Shown in pieces: positions 44,146-55,612 of a stretch of DNA of 64,000 bases. Position 1 is the stretch's first letter, and each line of letters opens with the position of its first letter. The stretch covers positions 15,439,632-15,503,631 of the forward strand of contig NC_089493.1 of assembly GCF_036850765.1 (NCBI RefSeq), read 5' to 3'. The notes beneath the pieces are model-generated. The model had not been told where the DNA came from. It was given only the letters and a program-made list of their open reading frames with translations, and made no database searches. The position numbers and the translations under genes were made by a program. Origin of the DNA: Saccopteryx bilineata (taxonomy: Eukaryota > Chordata > Mammalia > Chiroptera > Emballonuridae).

Positions 44146-45112
44146 AGCTATATAATTCTATTATGAACTTCTCATCAGTCCCAAGATCGTCACCATAATT
44201 AGAAGAGTCTTAGTAGAAGCCCTTAGCCTAAGAATGCCTTTTGGATGCAACAAGAATCTTGTTCCCATGAAAATGTGGCCTCCTAAATAAGGGATAAGAG
44301 GAGGAAATGAATAAGGTGCCCCAGCTGGGAAGAGATTTTCCTCAATACCATCTGAAGGGACCCTTGGCCCAGGTTATGGGGACTGTCACAGAAACAGACC
44401 ACGCGCTCATGTCCAACAAGTAGGCCTTGTTAGATAAAAAATAATTATTTAAGTGTGCATTATTGGGATCCATGTTTTTCAGCCCAAGGGGTTGGGAGTG
44501 GCCGGGGAAGCCATTAGCAAATGCTGAGAATCCAATACTACAAATCCCAAACAAACCTGCACACAACGCCCCATAAAAATCTCATTAGTCTCCCAAGTTC
44601 TCTCCGAATCAGCATTCTAGCTGCCCTCATAGAGATCCTGTGAATTACAGACTTATAAATTACTCATTTATAACATCTGTTGGAAGGCAGCTTTATAGAA
44701 GCTGGGAAGTTTTTTTCCCCTCTAGCCTCAGATCGGCAGCTGCTTGCTTTCTGATTTTGTTTTGATTTTTCTGAGCATCCCTGAAGATATCAGACCTTCT
44801 GTTGACAGCTCAAAAGTATCTTGCAATATGTTCCAATTAATCTGGACTGTCTCATTGAACCCATTGTGGGGAAACTGGAAACCAACCCTTTGCTGGGAAT
44901 TATGCTACCAATGGGAATGAAGAAGGGAATGAGATAGCCTCAGTCAAAGACACTCACCGAGGGCTAGAACACTCAGGGGACAGCATTACACAAAGAGAAA
45001 ATTCCTGGGGATAGGCACCAGGCATTGGTGAGAGGGGAGGGAGCTTCTATTCAGCTTGGGGGCACTTATGAAAAGAAGAGGCAAAGAGATGCTTCCAAAG
45101 CGCCACCTGGGA
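44146..45112. other. Non-coding stretch, no gene
   Basis: No gene. Possibly old repeat remnants near 44880-45000 but not nameable. Confidence 0.45.
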
Positions 45113-45210
45113 CCACTCACGCACTGCGGGCGGGAATGTCAAGTGGCGCTGGCAACTTTGGAAAACAGTCTGGCAGTGGCCCAGATGGTTAAATATAGTT
45201 ACCCTGTGAC
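45113..45210 (+). repeat. L1 ORF2 fragment
   Basis: CACTGCGGGCGGGAATGTCA, GGCAACTTTGGAAAACAGTC, TGGCAGTGGCCCAGATGG and TTAAATATAGTTACCCTGTG match the 3' part of L1 ORF2 in sense. Short and frameshifted. Confidence 0.75.
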
Positions 45211-45214
45211 CTGA

Positions 45215-45570
45215 GAGGCTTTGCATATGCTGTTCCCTCTGCCGGAGGCCACTCCACCCCAGGTTCCTGCAGGGTTGCTTCCTTCTCACCAGGTCTCGGC
45301 TCAGAGACCTCTCCTCAGAGAACCATCCTGGACCACCATGTCCGGTCCCCACGCTTCCTCCCTCAGACTCGATCACAGCCCTGAGTTTTATTGTCTCTGT
45401 TGCTCTTATCACCAGCTGAGGTTAACTTGTTCAAGTACGCCCTGTCTTGTTCATTGTCTGCCTCCTTCCTAGAATGCAGGCTCCAAGCAGGCAGGGGCTC
45501 TGCCTCACTGTGGTATGGCCAGCACGCAGCTCAGTCTCTGGCACGTGGAAGCTTCATGCACTCTTGGCAC
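45215..45570 (+). repeat. L2 LINE 3' end
   Basis: Classic L2 order: TTTGCATATGCTGTTCCCTC, GGTTGCTTCCTTCTCACC, GACCTCTCCTCAGAGAACC, TTATTGTCTCTGTTGCTC, TAGAATGCAGGCTCCAAGC, AGGGGCTCTGCCTCACTG and CTCAGTCTCTGGCACGTGG. Confidence 0.9.
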
Positions 45571-45689
45571 GGCGGCCTATCACAGTCCCTGGCTGGGATC
45601 CCACGGGCGGGCGGCTGCGGTGAGGGTGGTGGGGAGTGACTGGCGACGTTGCCCAGGAAGACGGGTCACACAGGGCTTAGTTACTTCCT

Positions 45690-45800
45690 AGCTGTGTCGT
45701 CTTAGAAAAGGCTTTTAATCTCTTCAAACTTCAGTTCTCTACTTTAACATAGAATTTCTCAAACCAAACTCATGAAGTTTCAGTGATGAGATTAAATGGG
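45690..45800 (+). repeat. MIR SINE fragment
   Basis: TTCCTAGCTGTGTCGTCTTA and AATCTCTTCAAACTTCAGTT are the sense MIR phrases for 'tgtgtgacc' and 'cctcagttt'. Diverged. Confidence 0.55.
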
Positions 45801-47520
45801 CTCAGAGACATAAAAGCCTGGTGGAAACTGCGAGGGACCTATTCATATATTTAACACTTATTATGCTCGTGTACCTTCAGGGTCCAGGTCCTGAAAATCC
45901 GGAGCACATTTAAGAAAGAAATGTGCTCCCTGCCCTTGAAGAGCCCGGGCCTGGTAAGGCAGGGAGACCCACAGAAATTGTGAGCAGGTGTCTCGCGTGA
46001 TTATTACGTAAAGGCCTCGCAGCCCCGCTGGCGGGCCTCTAATTGTTTCTTAATTTTTGGTCATGCTTCATCTTCATTAGTGCTGGGACTTCCTTGAGGA
46101 CAGCGATGGGTCTTCACGGGTCCCCCAGGGCTGTGAGGTCCCCATAGGATCCGTATACTCAGGAAGCCCCAACTCCGTGGGATCAAAAGACTCGGCCCTC
46201 CTGACATCGTCACCTGCGTTTCCTTTAAAGATAGGAGCTCCTCATTCTCCATCCCCTCTCTCTTCCGGAGGCCTGTGCAACCAGTCTTTCTTCTGATGCG
46301 ACTCTCCTTTTAATATGCACATTTTATTTTATGTTCTCTTTTCATCACCGCCTTTATCTCTCCTCTTTCACACTCTCTTACTGTGCTAACTTTTGCTCTG
46401 TGACTTTGTGGCTGGGATTCTGTTGAGACTCCTTCGGGAGTCTAGCAGCATCATAGAAATCTCCTTGATGTCCCCAGAATTTTGTCCACACCCCTACTTG
46501 TGTTAGCCACGGCACGTGGCAGCCTGTTTCTAAGCTGGTTCTGATATCGCACAGCCCATTTAAGGCAAGAAGTAGGTCTTTGTTGGATCTTTTCCCCTGG
46601 TCACAGCCTGTGCCTGGCACTGAGTGGACAAGCATTGTTTGTGGGATGGTGGTTTGATGGGCTGGAGTGACAATAATGACTTAGATCTTCAGCTCTTCAT
46701 TGGGTCTAAAGTAAAAAAAATTACGTCAACGACCTTTTCTCCATCTCCCTAAAACCAGCTGGGGCGATGCAGGATACCTTCAGGACCGCCCGGTAACGAG
46801 AGGGAGATGCTGTGTTTTACTGTCATCTTTCAAGGTTCAAGGTTTCCAAGGGCTTTGCTTCTCTCTCCTTATTGGGTAGTTGAGGGTCTGAGGAGGGTTA
46901 AGTGTTATCCCAATGTCCGGTTCACTCCAGGTCTGGACCAGTATCTGAGAGAGAAGGCGGCACTGATGGGGACAGGGAGGAGAATGCAAGGTTGGGTTTT
47001 GTTAGAAATACAGACAAAAAGACTCCGGAAGATGCTTTCTTTAAAGATTTACAACATGTTCACTCAGTAAACTTTTATATGTGGTCCAGAGCTAATTTCT
47101 GTTGGAAGATTGCTTTGGCATAGAGTCTATTAGTAAAAGCAACTTCAGAGAATTGAAAATTTGGAGGCAAAGGGAAACCTTAGACAGTAGTTGCCCTACC
47201 GGGTCCACGTGTGAATTAAAAAAGTTGGGGGTAGGGGTGGGGGCGGGAGGGCGATGCTTGGAAGCGTCGCCCGTTGGGAGCCGGCAGGAATGTGATCGGG
47301 CTGCCCTGGTCTGTCACCGCTGGCTGATGTGCAATCACGGTTTCGGTCATGACACTTCCTTCTATCAGCTCTTCCTGGGAAGAACTTCTCCCCCTGCTTT
47401 CTCCCATCCGACTGCACGTTTGTCAGAGCGCTGATCAAGGGCTCTTTTTTCTTTTAATAATTGTGAGGCATCCATTTCAAAGCATTCCTTCTATCACAAA
47501 CCGCAATAAGGAGTGGTTAC
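45801..47520. other. Non-coding stretch, no gene
   Basis: 45840-46010 resembles an old repeat (TGCTCCCTGCCCTTGAAGAG); 46590-46640 has an L2-like end (GTGCCTGGCACTGAGTGG). GC-rich frames at 47102-47438 overlap on both strands and match nothing. Confidence 0.45.
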
Positions 47521-48316
47521 CTGTGGAGAGCTGAGACAGAAGAAGAAACCCGGGGAACTACATACAGGATGGTACCTGCAGCCCGACAGCGGTGTCCCCC
47601 CTGTGGGGAGCTGAGACAGTGAAGAAACCCGGGGAACTACATACAGGATGGTACCTGCAGCCCGACAGCGGTGTCCCCCCTGTGGGGAGCTGAGACAGTG
47701 AAGAAACCCGGGGAACTACGTACAGGATGGTACCTGCAGCCCGACAGCGGTGTCCCCCCTGTGGGGAGCTGAGACAGTGAAGAAACCTGGGGAACTACAT
47801 ACAGGATGGTACCTGCAGCCCGACAGCGGTGTCCCCCCTGTGGGGAGCTGAGACAGTGAAGAAACCCGGGGAACTACATACAGGATGGTACCTGCAGCCC
47901 GACAGCGGTGTCCCCCCTGTGGGGAGCTGAGACAGGAGAAGAAACCTGGGGAACTACATACAGGATGGTACCTGCAGCCCGACAACGGTGTCCCCCCTGT
48001 GGGGAGCTGAGACAGTGAAGAAACCTGGGGAACTACATACAGGATGGTACCTGCAGCCCGACAGCGGTGTCCCCCCTGTGGGGAGCTGAGACAGTGAAGA
48101 AACCCGGGGAACTACATACAGGATGGTACCTGCAGTCCGACAACGGTGTCCCCCCTGTGGAGAGCTGAGACAGTGAAGAAACCCGGGGAACTACATACAG
48201 GATGGTACCTGCAGCCCGACAACAACGGTGTCCCCCCTGTGGGGAGCTGAGACAGTGAAGAAACCTGGGGAACTACATACAGGATGGTACCTGCAGCCCG
48301 ACAACGGTGTCCCCCC
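47521..48316. repeat. Minisatellite, ten copies of a 79-82-bp unit
   Basis: Units start at 47521, 47601, 47680, 47759, 47838, 47917, 47997, 48076, 48155 and 48237. A typical unit runs from CTGTGGGGAGCTGAGACAG through GAACTACATACAGGATGG and TACCTGCAGCCCGACAGCGG to GTGTCCCCC. Units are well over 90 percent identical by eye. Variants include CCCGGGG against CCTGGGG, GACAGCGG (mostly units 1-5 and 7) against GACAACGG (6, 8, 10), and an AACAACGG insertion in unit 9. Open frames across it cycle phase because 79 is not a multiple of three, so it is not coding. Confidence 0.97.
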
Positions 48317-49479
48317 ATCTCCACCTGCTACCCAGAGACCCCACCAGCACCTGAGCCCCCAGGCCCCTTCAGGGATCCCTTTGGTGCTTTATTTGTTTAG
48401 GAGAAAAAGAATTGGATTGCAGAAGCAGATGTGTCTCGTTTAGGATGCGAACAGCGTTCTGTTCAGGTTTTCCATTTCAAACCCCAACCGGCTCCCTGCG
48501 GGTGCAGACAGATTGTTGTTGTTTTCACTATTTGTGGGTAATGCCACCCACCCTGCTCTGCTGCTGGGTCCAGAGGCTGGCTCCAAAGAACCCCTTCTTC
48601 TTCCAGATGTGCTCACAAGTGCCTGGCTCAGGACCTGGCAGATAGACGGTGTTCAATTAAGAGATCCTGAAACTCTCCTTTTCTGCCCGGGGGAGCCGTC
48701 TCCTCGTGTTCGTTGTGCTGTGCTCCAGGTCAAGTTCTTGTCGACAGAAGGTGCCAGGAGCACCATCAGTTGGGTGGCTTTCTTTGTCGTTTTAAGGTCT
48801 GCTTCTTCAACATCAAAATAAACATCATTATGAGCTGTGTGTTGTGGATTGATATATAGAAAATTCTAATAATTGATTTATGTTGCTGTAGATAATCCTC
48901 TGGAAGAATAGACCCCCAAATTGATGCTAGTAGTTGCGCCTGAGGAAATCAATCAGAAAACTTCAAGTGGAGATGTGACATAGACCACATTGCACTCTAC
49001 ACTCATTGTGTATCACTGGAATGTTCTTCCATGTGAGTGTGGTGCCCATATGAAAAAGGATCAAAAGATAAGAGAAAAATCCTAATGGAAATGGAAATGT
49101 CCCTACATAGGCATCCACTCTTTCTTTCTCCTCCCCTTTGGACCTGCTGTCCCATCAGCAGTATAGGATGCTATTCTCCATGGGTCTCCCTGAAACCTTG
49201 AGATATGAGAATGGTAGCTCAGGGAAACCGGCTTGCTCTTGGACAATCCTGAAGTAGGAGGGAGAAATCCTGGAAATGTTATTTGGGGATATCTCCAACA
49301 AAATGGGGAGTTTGTTCTCTTGGGCCCTAAATGAGAAAACCGATCACCTTTTTCTAAAGAGAGCTTAGTCTTCAAGAACCATGACCCGTCTAACTCTTAG
49401 GGCAAGAATGGGAAGTATTTCTTTCATTCCTTTTAGAAAAAATCTATATGTGTAGCAAAAATAACACTACTTGCTCAAT
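48317..49479. other. Non-coding stretch, no gene
   Basis: Overlapping short frames at 48412-48821 have no recognisable domain; no repeat named. Confidence 0.45.
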
Positions 49480-49600
49480 GCTTACGCCATCATTGTCTGT
49501 TTCAGATGAGGAAACCGAGGCCTTAGAGAAGTCAGGTAACTTCCGTAACGTAGGTCCTACAGGCTGGACCTGTTAAGGTCACGGCTTATACCTGGGCGGG
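49480..49600 (-). repeat. MIR SINE fragment, reverse orientation
   Basis: GTTTCAGATGAGGAAACCGA, GGCCTTAGAGAAGTCAGG and TAACTTCCGTAACGTAGGTC are the central antisense MIR phrases. Confidence 0.7.
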
Positions 49601-49794
49601 CTGACTCCAAACCATGGCTGTGCCCCTCTGGGTGTCGCTGTGTGTTTATCTCGGTGTGCCAAAGTGGACTGCTCCCGAGCTTCTGAGAGGGTTTGGGGTG
49701 ACAGTCCTCACAGCCACTCCTGGCTGCATGGCCCTGGCTCTGTCTCACCCCTCCTGACCTCTGGGCGCGCAAGCTTTCTCTCCTAACCCTCTTT

Positions 49795-50270
49795 CTGCTT
49801 TTATCCCAGGCCCTTTGCTTCGCTCTTCACTCTGCTTGAAAAGCCTTCGCCACCATATTTTCATGGCTGACATGTCATTACTGAGCATGTGACTTAAATG
49901 TCACCTGTCCCCAGAGTGCTCTGGCTGAAATGGTAGCCCCTCTCCTAGCCAATTACTCCACAACAAACCAAACTACAGTACTTCATTCCCTTCATAGCGC
50001 TTATTTGTACTTGCAACCACACTAGGTGTTTTTTTTTTTTTTTTTTAACAAATTTTCCTCCTAGAATGTCAGTTCCTCATTGCACACGGTCTCTTGTATT
50101 CACCACTAAATTCTCAGCATATCGAATAGTCACTGCATATCGAATAGTCACTGCATATCGAATAGTCACTTAGTCACTGCATGTCGAATAGTCACTGCAT
50201 ATCGAACAGGCAGGGCTTGGTTTATAATGGATGCCCGACAAACATCTATGAACTTCCTGACTTGCTGGCC
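49795..50270 (+). repeat. L2 LINE 3' end with an internal tandem expansion
   Basis: CTTTGCTTCGCTCTTCACTC, GACTTAAATGTCACCTGTCC, TTCCCTTCATAGCGCTTATT, CCTAGAATGTCAGTTCCTC, GTCTCTTGTATTCACCAC and ATGGATGCCCGACAAACATC follow L2 order. A poly-T run lies at 50031-50046. Confidence 0.8.
50117..50214. repeat. 18-bp tandem repeat inside the L2
   Basis: GCATATCGAATAGTCACT occurs perfectly at 50117, 50135 and 50153; an 8-bp partial unit follows, then GCATGTCGAATAGTCACT at 50179 and a decayed unit at 50197. Confidence 0.95.
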
Positions 50271-51539
50271 CTCCGTTTATTTTCATGTACAGCATCAGGA
50301 TGATAGTAACTTCCGGCATCAGTGTTAGGGATTGAGGGGTCACGCGTACCTGGCTCAGGGTGTGGTGCTCAGTTAACAGAAGCTGCCCTGGTGACCACTG
50401 ACTGCCTCTCTTCACGACCCAAGCGTTTGAAAACGTGTTCTCACTGAATGCAATGTAAGCAGCCCAGCGGTCCCCAGAGCATTGCCTTGCCCGTCCTCGA
50501 CCGACCGTGGGGGAGAATGAATCATATTTTCTCTTGAAAGGTGATGGAACATCGCCACAAAAGAAACTTGACCTGTTTTGCCCTCTCCATCATTTCTCTC
50601 TTCCCACCCCACCCTCCCTGGGAAGGCGCTCACATTGACCACGTGGGTTTTCATCTCCACTGCATTTCTGTCAGCCCTGATGATCGATGCTCAGCTGACA
50701 GGTCCGCTAGGATGGCGGTGGGCTGCCGTCCCGTTCCGGCTGTGATGGAAGGTGTGGGCGCTCCGTACATCATCGCAGGGGGTGCCCGCGGAGTGCCCTC
50801 GGGCACAGCTGCGGGAGGGTTCTCTCTCCGCCAAGCTGTGCTCTGTTCACGGGGCTCCAGGCACTCCGCCTGTGCTTTCCTCTCCGGGCAAGGTGGCGGT
50901 GTTTTCGTCCGCCCTAGGGTTAGGGCCAGAGTGGGTTTGTGCTTTTGTGGCCAGTCCCTCTGCAGCCTTGGACTGTCATCAATCAGAACTCAGCCAACAC
51001 TTACTCAGAGGTCGGGAAGCCGGGGCTTCCTGGGGTCCAAGTTTAAACTTTTTATGATGAATTATGATAATAAAGAGATTGAAAAAGGGTCTTTGAACAA
51101 ATTTTAGCAGTGAAAAATATAGTCACACTTTATTAGGAGCTCCGCCCTCCCTCCCCCATTCATGTCATGATGAGAAATCTGCGGCTGGGGTCATCTGTGT
51201 GGCTCTGGCAGTGCCATAGATAGAACCCAGCCACCTCCCAGAATAATGCCAGTGCTCCTGCGTCCTACGTTTGTGAGACTTACCAGGTGCCCTGCGCCAT
51301 TCATCACTTGGCACGCAGATGTATTTAATCTTCCAGAATAATAAGCTAAGGAAGAAGGTCAAAGACCTATTTGATGGGGATGCATGCAGACTGTGGAGAC
51401 CGAATCCCGGTTTTAAATTCAGAAAGGCGGCCAGGGGTGGGGAGAACAGCATTGCTCCAGCACTTACACCGGGGTTAACCCTTTCACAGGAGGTATTCCT
51501 TCTGCCGACCTTGTGACTTGGGGTGCTTCTTACCTATAC
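50271..51539. other. Non-coding stretch, no gene
   Basis: A 188-codon plus-strand frame (50541-51107) overlaps a second frame and lacks any known domain. No repeat named. Confidence 0.45.
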
Positions 51540-51645
51540 GTGTATAGGTGAAAACTGGAGGTTATTGAATAGCGTGTCTGAGAGAACATGGGCTGCTAAG
51601 GGGCAGAGCCAGAATTTAAACCCGATTTGTCTGGCTCCAAACTCT
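51540..51645 (-). repeat. MIR SINE fragment, reverse orientation
   Basis: GGGCAGAGCCAGAATTTAAA, CCCGATTTGTCTGGCTCCAA recall the antisense MIR 5' part. Weak. Confidence 0.5.
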
Positions 51646-52814
51646 GCTGATGGATAGAAATGGTCTGAACAGGGTTCATCCGGTCTGCAGACAGGAGGAT
51701 GAGAAGTCCACCTACTTAGAAGATTTTTTCCCCCCAAGCCGTGGACTTTTCCTCTATTACTAATACATACTCAAACCAATCTGCACGCATCTACATCTGA
51801 GTAGACCAGACAACCTTTGCAAAGCACCATGAAAGCCGAAAAGATTGAACTATTCAAAGCTTTCACTTTGTCATTATTTCAGCTTTTAAACATGTCATCC
51901 TTATAGTCCTTTGAATTAAAAAGAGAGGCAAATACTCATTGACACTGACAGAGAGGTACACTGCATATTATATAAACTGCTCTGTGCAACCCTATCTGAT
52001 TGCTATAGAGACTCAAATTCATACTTTTCACCATCGTAACCCATAATCATAACCCAACATCCATTCAAGTTAAAGCACTGTAACTCTTTTTTTAAGGGTA
52101 GAAAAAAATACATATACTTGCTGCTTTTTTACCAGTTGATTTATTGCTACATGACAATATTGGGTATATTAAATTTTTAATATTGGCGCTGTCTTTTTCA
52201 CCATAAGTCTTCTGCTGAGGAGCTCAGAAATTATTTCACTTTAAAAGAGACATTTATTGCACTGTATAGGCAGGTAGGTAATTCCGTCCTCTGAGAAACT
52301 TGTGGATTATTTCCCTTCTGAGGCGTAAGAACTTTTGATTTGCCCTTGTTGTGTATTCTGGGTGCAGAAGGAAGGGTGATTTACTGTCTCCATCGGCATA
52401 AATAATGTTCTGTTTGTTTCTGTAGCATTTTCCAACACCCACTATGGATAGTGCTGCACAGTTTATTAGGCAGAGAATTCAGTCTTTTACTGTAAATGTC
52501 AGGGAGAGAGGATGGGAGGCAGCTTTGGACCTGAGCCTAATGTCCATGTAGGTCCCTGATCACACTGGGAAGAGGTAATCCAGTTATGGCGGGCCGGGGC
52601 ACCAGAGCATCAGTCATTTCGCGTTCGTTTCTTGGAACCATTAGAACTCTGTAGGGAACATGGGGAACTTCCGATCCTCAGGATGAGGTCATTCTCAGGA
52701 TAATTTATGCTTTAACCAAAGATGAGACATCTCTTCTGCTCTGGCTACTTCTCATGCACTCATTTTCTCCATTCTTCTCTACTTTGATCTTTTCATACTG
52801 GTTTAAAGAATGTT
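51646..52814. other. Unique-looking A/T-rich stretch, no gene
   Basis: No gene or repeat recognised. The portion 52190-52450 is repeat-free and could be conserved sequence, but that is not testable here. Confidence 0.4.
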
Positions 52815-52996
52815 TAAAAACTTTCATTTATTCATATTTAGAGAGAGAGGAAGGGGGGGGAGAGAGAAACATTGATTTGTGGTTCCACTCATTCATGGTG
52901 TCATTGGCTGAGTTTTGCGTGCACTCTCACTGGGACTTGAACCCACGACTTTAGCATGTCAGGAAAATGCTCTAACTGAGCTACCTGGCCAGGGCC
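52815..52996 (-). repeat. Bat tRNA SINE, older type, reverse
   Basis: On the minus strand: GGCCCTGGCCAGGTAGCTCA, GTTAGAGCATTTTCCTGACA, GTGGGTTCAAGTCCCAGTGA, then AACATTGATTTGTGG in the plus strand and a short CT-rich end. A tRNA-derived SINE resembling bat VES-type repeats. Confidence 0.8.
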
Positions 52997-53139
52997 TTAA
53001 TACCAGTTTTTAAAAAATACATGTCAATCTGTGAAAATGTCATGTGAGCATCTGGCCATTTCTACAAAAAGTAGATATGACAGAAACTATTTGTTCCTGG
53101 TCCAATGTCCGTTTTATTTTCTTCCCTTAGTTATAAAAG

Positions 53140-54200
53140 CTGATTTTATTTGAAGTGGAAGTATGCTTGCCTGAGATGTAAATTTCCTAGCCTTCATTAT
53201 AATTTGATGCAGCCATTCTGGCTAATGACATGGAGATAGAAATTATTGGGTAGATCCTCTGAGAACTAGAATTATGATACAGATTATGGGTGTGGCCCCA
53301 TTTTTGCCTTTCCCTTCTAAATTGTATGTCCTGTTGGATTGCAGACAGATAGCTGACTCTCTAGTAGCCATTGAAAAAGGAGGCACACTGGCCCTGGCCA
53401 GCTGGCTCAATAGAGAGAGCGTTGCCTGGTATATGGATGCCCTGGGTTTAATTCCTGGTCAATGCACACAAAAGAAGTTGACCATCTGCTTCTTACCCCT
53501 TTCCTCTCCCCCATCTTTCCCTCTTTCTCTCCCGGAACCAGTGGCTCAGTTGGTTTGAGCAGGCCACTGAGGATAGCTTGGTTGGTCTGAGTGTGTCAGC
53601 CTCAGGTACTAAAAATAGCTTGGTTGATTCAAGCATTGGCCCTAGATAGGGGTTGCTGGGTGAATCTTGGTCAGGAATGCAGGAATCTATCTCTCTGTCT
53701 CCCCTCCTGTCACTTAAAAAAAAAAGGAGGCACCCTTCAGTCCTTGGAGTAAAGATGGTGGATGGAATGATTAAACAATCTGGTGTCTGATGACTTAGTT
53801 GATCACTATGCCAGTCGTGTATTACCTACTTGGGGCTTTTTGTAAATGAGAGAACACCTTTCTACTTATTTCAGCATAGTTCCTGCTATGAACATTTGGG
53901 GAAGCCAGTCGCCATGTTGTGAGAACACTCAAGTAGCCTTACAAGGAGGTCCATGTGAAGAGAAACTGAGGCCTCTTGCTGACTGCCAGCCTTGACTTGT
54001 CAGCTGGGTGAGAGGGCCATCTTGGAAGTGGATCCTACCAGACCAGCCATGCCTTCAGATGACTGAGGCCTTGGTTGGAAGCTTGCCAATGTCCTCAAAG
54101 GAGACCCCAAGCCAGCTAAGCTGCTCCTGGATTTCTGACCCTTAGAAGCTTTGCGAGGTAATCCGTGTTCTTTATCATTTTAAGTTGCCAGAGCAATAAT
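53140..54200 (+). repeat. MLT1-like MaLR LTR, split by a SINE
   Basis: The 3' part is clear: GGGCCATCTTGGAAGTGGAT, CTTCAGATGACTGAGGCC, AAGCCAGCTAAGCTGCTCC, TGGATTTCTGACCCTTAGAA and TATCATTTTAAGTTGCCAGA are in MLT1 order. The 5' limit is a guess. The SINE at 53388-53720 is inserted in it. Confidence 0.65.
53388..53720 (+). repeat. Composite bat tRNA SINE inside the MLT1-like LTR
   Basis: Starts near GGCCCTGGCCAGCTGGCTCA, has B-box-like GGGTTTAATTCCTGGTC, then a second tRNA-like unit from GAACCAGTGGCTCAGTTGG, ending in poly-A. AAAAAGGAGGCAC occurs on both sides (about 53375 and 53721), giving its target duplication. Confidence 0.88.
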
Positions 54201-55540
54201 ACAAACAATACAGACTTCAGTATTAGGTATGTATCTTTATGTGTATATTTTAAAACAGATGCATTGGGTGAAAAACACCCACCTTGATATTCTGAATCCT
54301 CATAAATGAAAATATCCACAAAAGCATTAAGTGTCTCCCCACTTGAAGGCAGCATAGTTAACTGTGGTTGCAGACTTCCTGGCTTTTTAGCCACTCTTAT
54401 GATTGCAGTAGACAGTTACCCTTAGAAATCTCACATTCCACCAAGCAAGCATTTCCTTGACGGCATGACTAGTCAGAATTAGGCTAAAGTCCTGACATTC
54501 TCCTCTCCTACTTCCTTACTACTATGGCCGCTCCCAGCTCCGAAAGGCTGGAGTGACCCGTTGAACTCCAGATCAAAGAGCACAGAAGATTCCTGGAGCA
54601 CGTCCTTCTTGTTCTTAAAGGCACTCCGTATTTCACAAAGAAAACCAGCCTTTGCAAAAGATCCTGTTTTTCCAATTTCAAGTTTAATTTAACTTGTGGG
54701 ACTGAAACTGTCTTTCCCATGTAAAATGGGGTTTGCATGGTTACTGTCTGAGTTCTCCAATGATAGGTGCCCAGACCTTTTCTTAGTTTTCATAAACACT
54801 TATTAAGTGTCAAGACACCTGGTTTAGCTTTCCAGTGGCCGGTACCCTCCTCACAGGTCATAAAATCAACCTCAACCTGTTCTGAAACTTTTGTAATCTT
54901 CCCCTGTCGTGCTCCGTGCCGACCCCCGTGCACTGCAAGAGGCTGCCAGCAAGCTGCAGACAAGATGTGTGTAGTTCTAGCTACCTTGAGGCGGGGTGTT
55001 AAGTATCGAGACCTGAGTTTTATTGGTCATTTGATTATGATGAACTAGCAACTGTTTGACCCACCAACGTTCCAGGTATGTAAAGCTAAGCTGCAGGAGG
55101 GGAGCTGTGCAGCCTTGACCAGAGCAGGAAAGCCATGCTGAATGCAGGCTGAAGGGGCTGCAGAACATTTCTGTGACAGCTCTGCACTTGTCATGAAAGC
55201 AGGAGTGAGGACTGTTCTATCCACGGGGCAATGCAGTATCCCTCATTGCAAACCTGTCTTTTTATTCCAAGATTCCAATTCTTACTACATTGGGCTGATA
55301 AATATCAGAGACTTCAGCAGAATAATGGCAAATTGTCCAGCTGAATCTATTCATACTCTTCTGATGAATCTATCTTCCTGCCCAAAGCTCTCATTATCAC
55401 TTAGGCGCTGCCTTTAATGTAGACTTTGGTTGTCGTCTTCCTTCTCTCCTGCCCTCTCCTTCTCTTTCCCTTCCTGTGTACATCCTTGCAGGCTAGAAAT
55501 TGAGGCTCCTGACTCATTTCTTATTTGGTTAGATTCTTCC
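54201..55540. other. Non-coding stretch, no gene
   Basis: Short frames only; no domain or repeat recognised. Confidence 0.45.
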
Positions 55541-55612
55541 TCCCTCCCTCCCTCCCTTCCTCCCTCCCTCCCTCCCTCCCTCCCTCCTCCCTTTCCTTCT
55601 TTCTTTCCTTCT
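55541..55612. repeat. CCCT homopyrimidine tract
   Basis: Regular CCCT units followed by CTTT-like units; a third long pyrimidine tract in this window. Confidence 0.95.

Noticed and set aside
47521..48316. CRISPR-like array.
   Set aside because: Units are contiguous with no unique spacers, and the DNA is mammalian. It is a minisatellite.
47716..48324. Repetitive open frames (SGCRYHPVCSSPGFF-type) on the minus strand.
   Set aside because: They are translations of the minisatellite, and the frame shifts between units because 79 is not a multiple of three.
50541..51107. A 188-codon open frame on the plus strand.
   Set aside because: No domain or splice-consistent context, and a second long frame overlaps it, as is common in GC-rich non-coding DNA.
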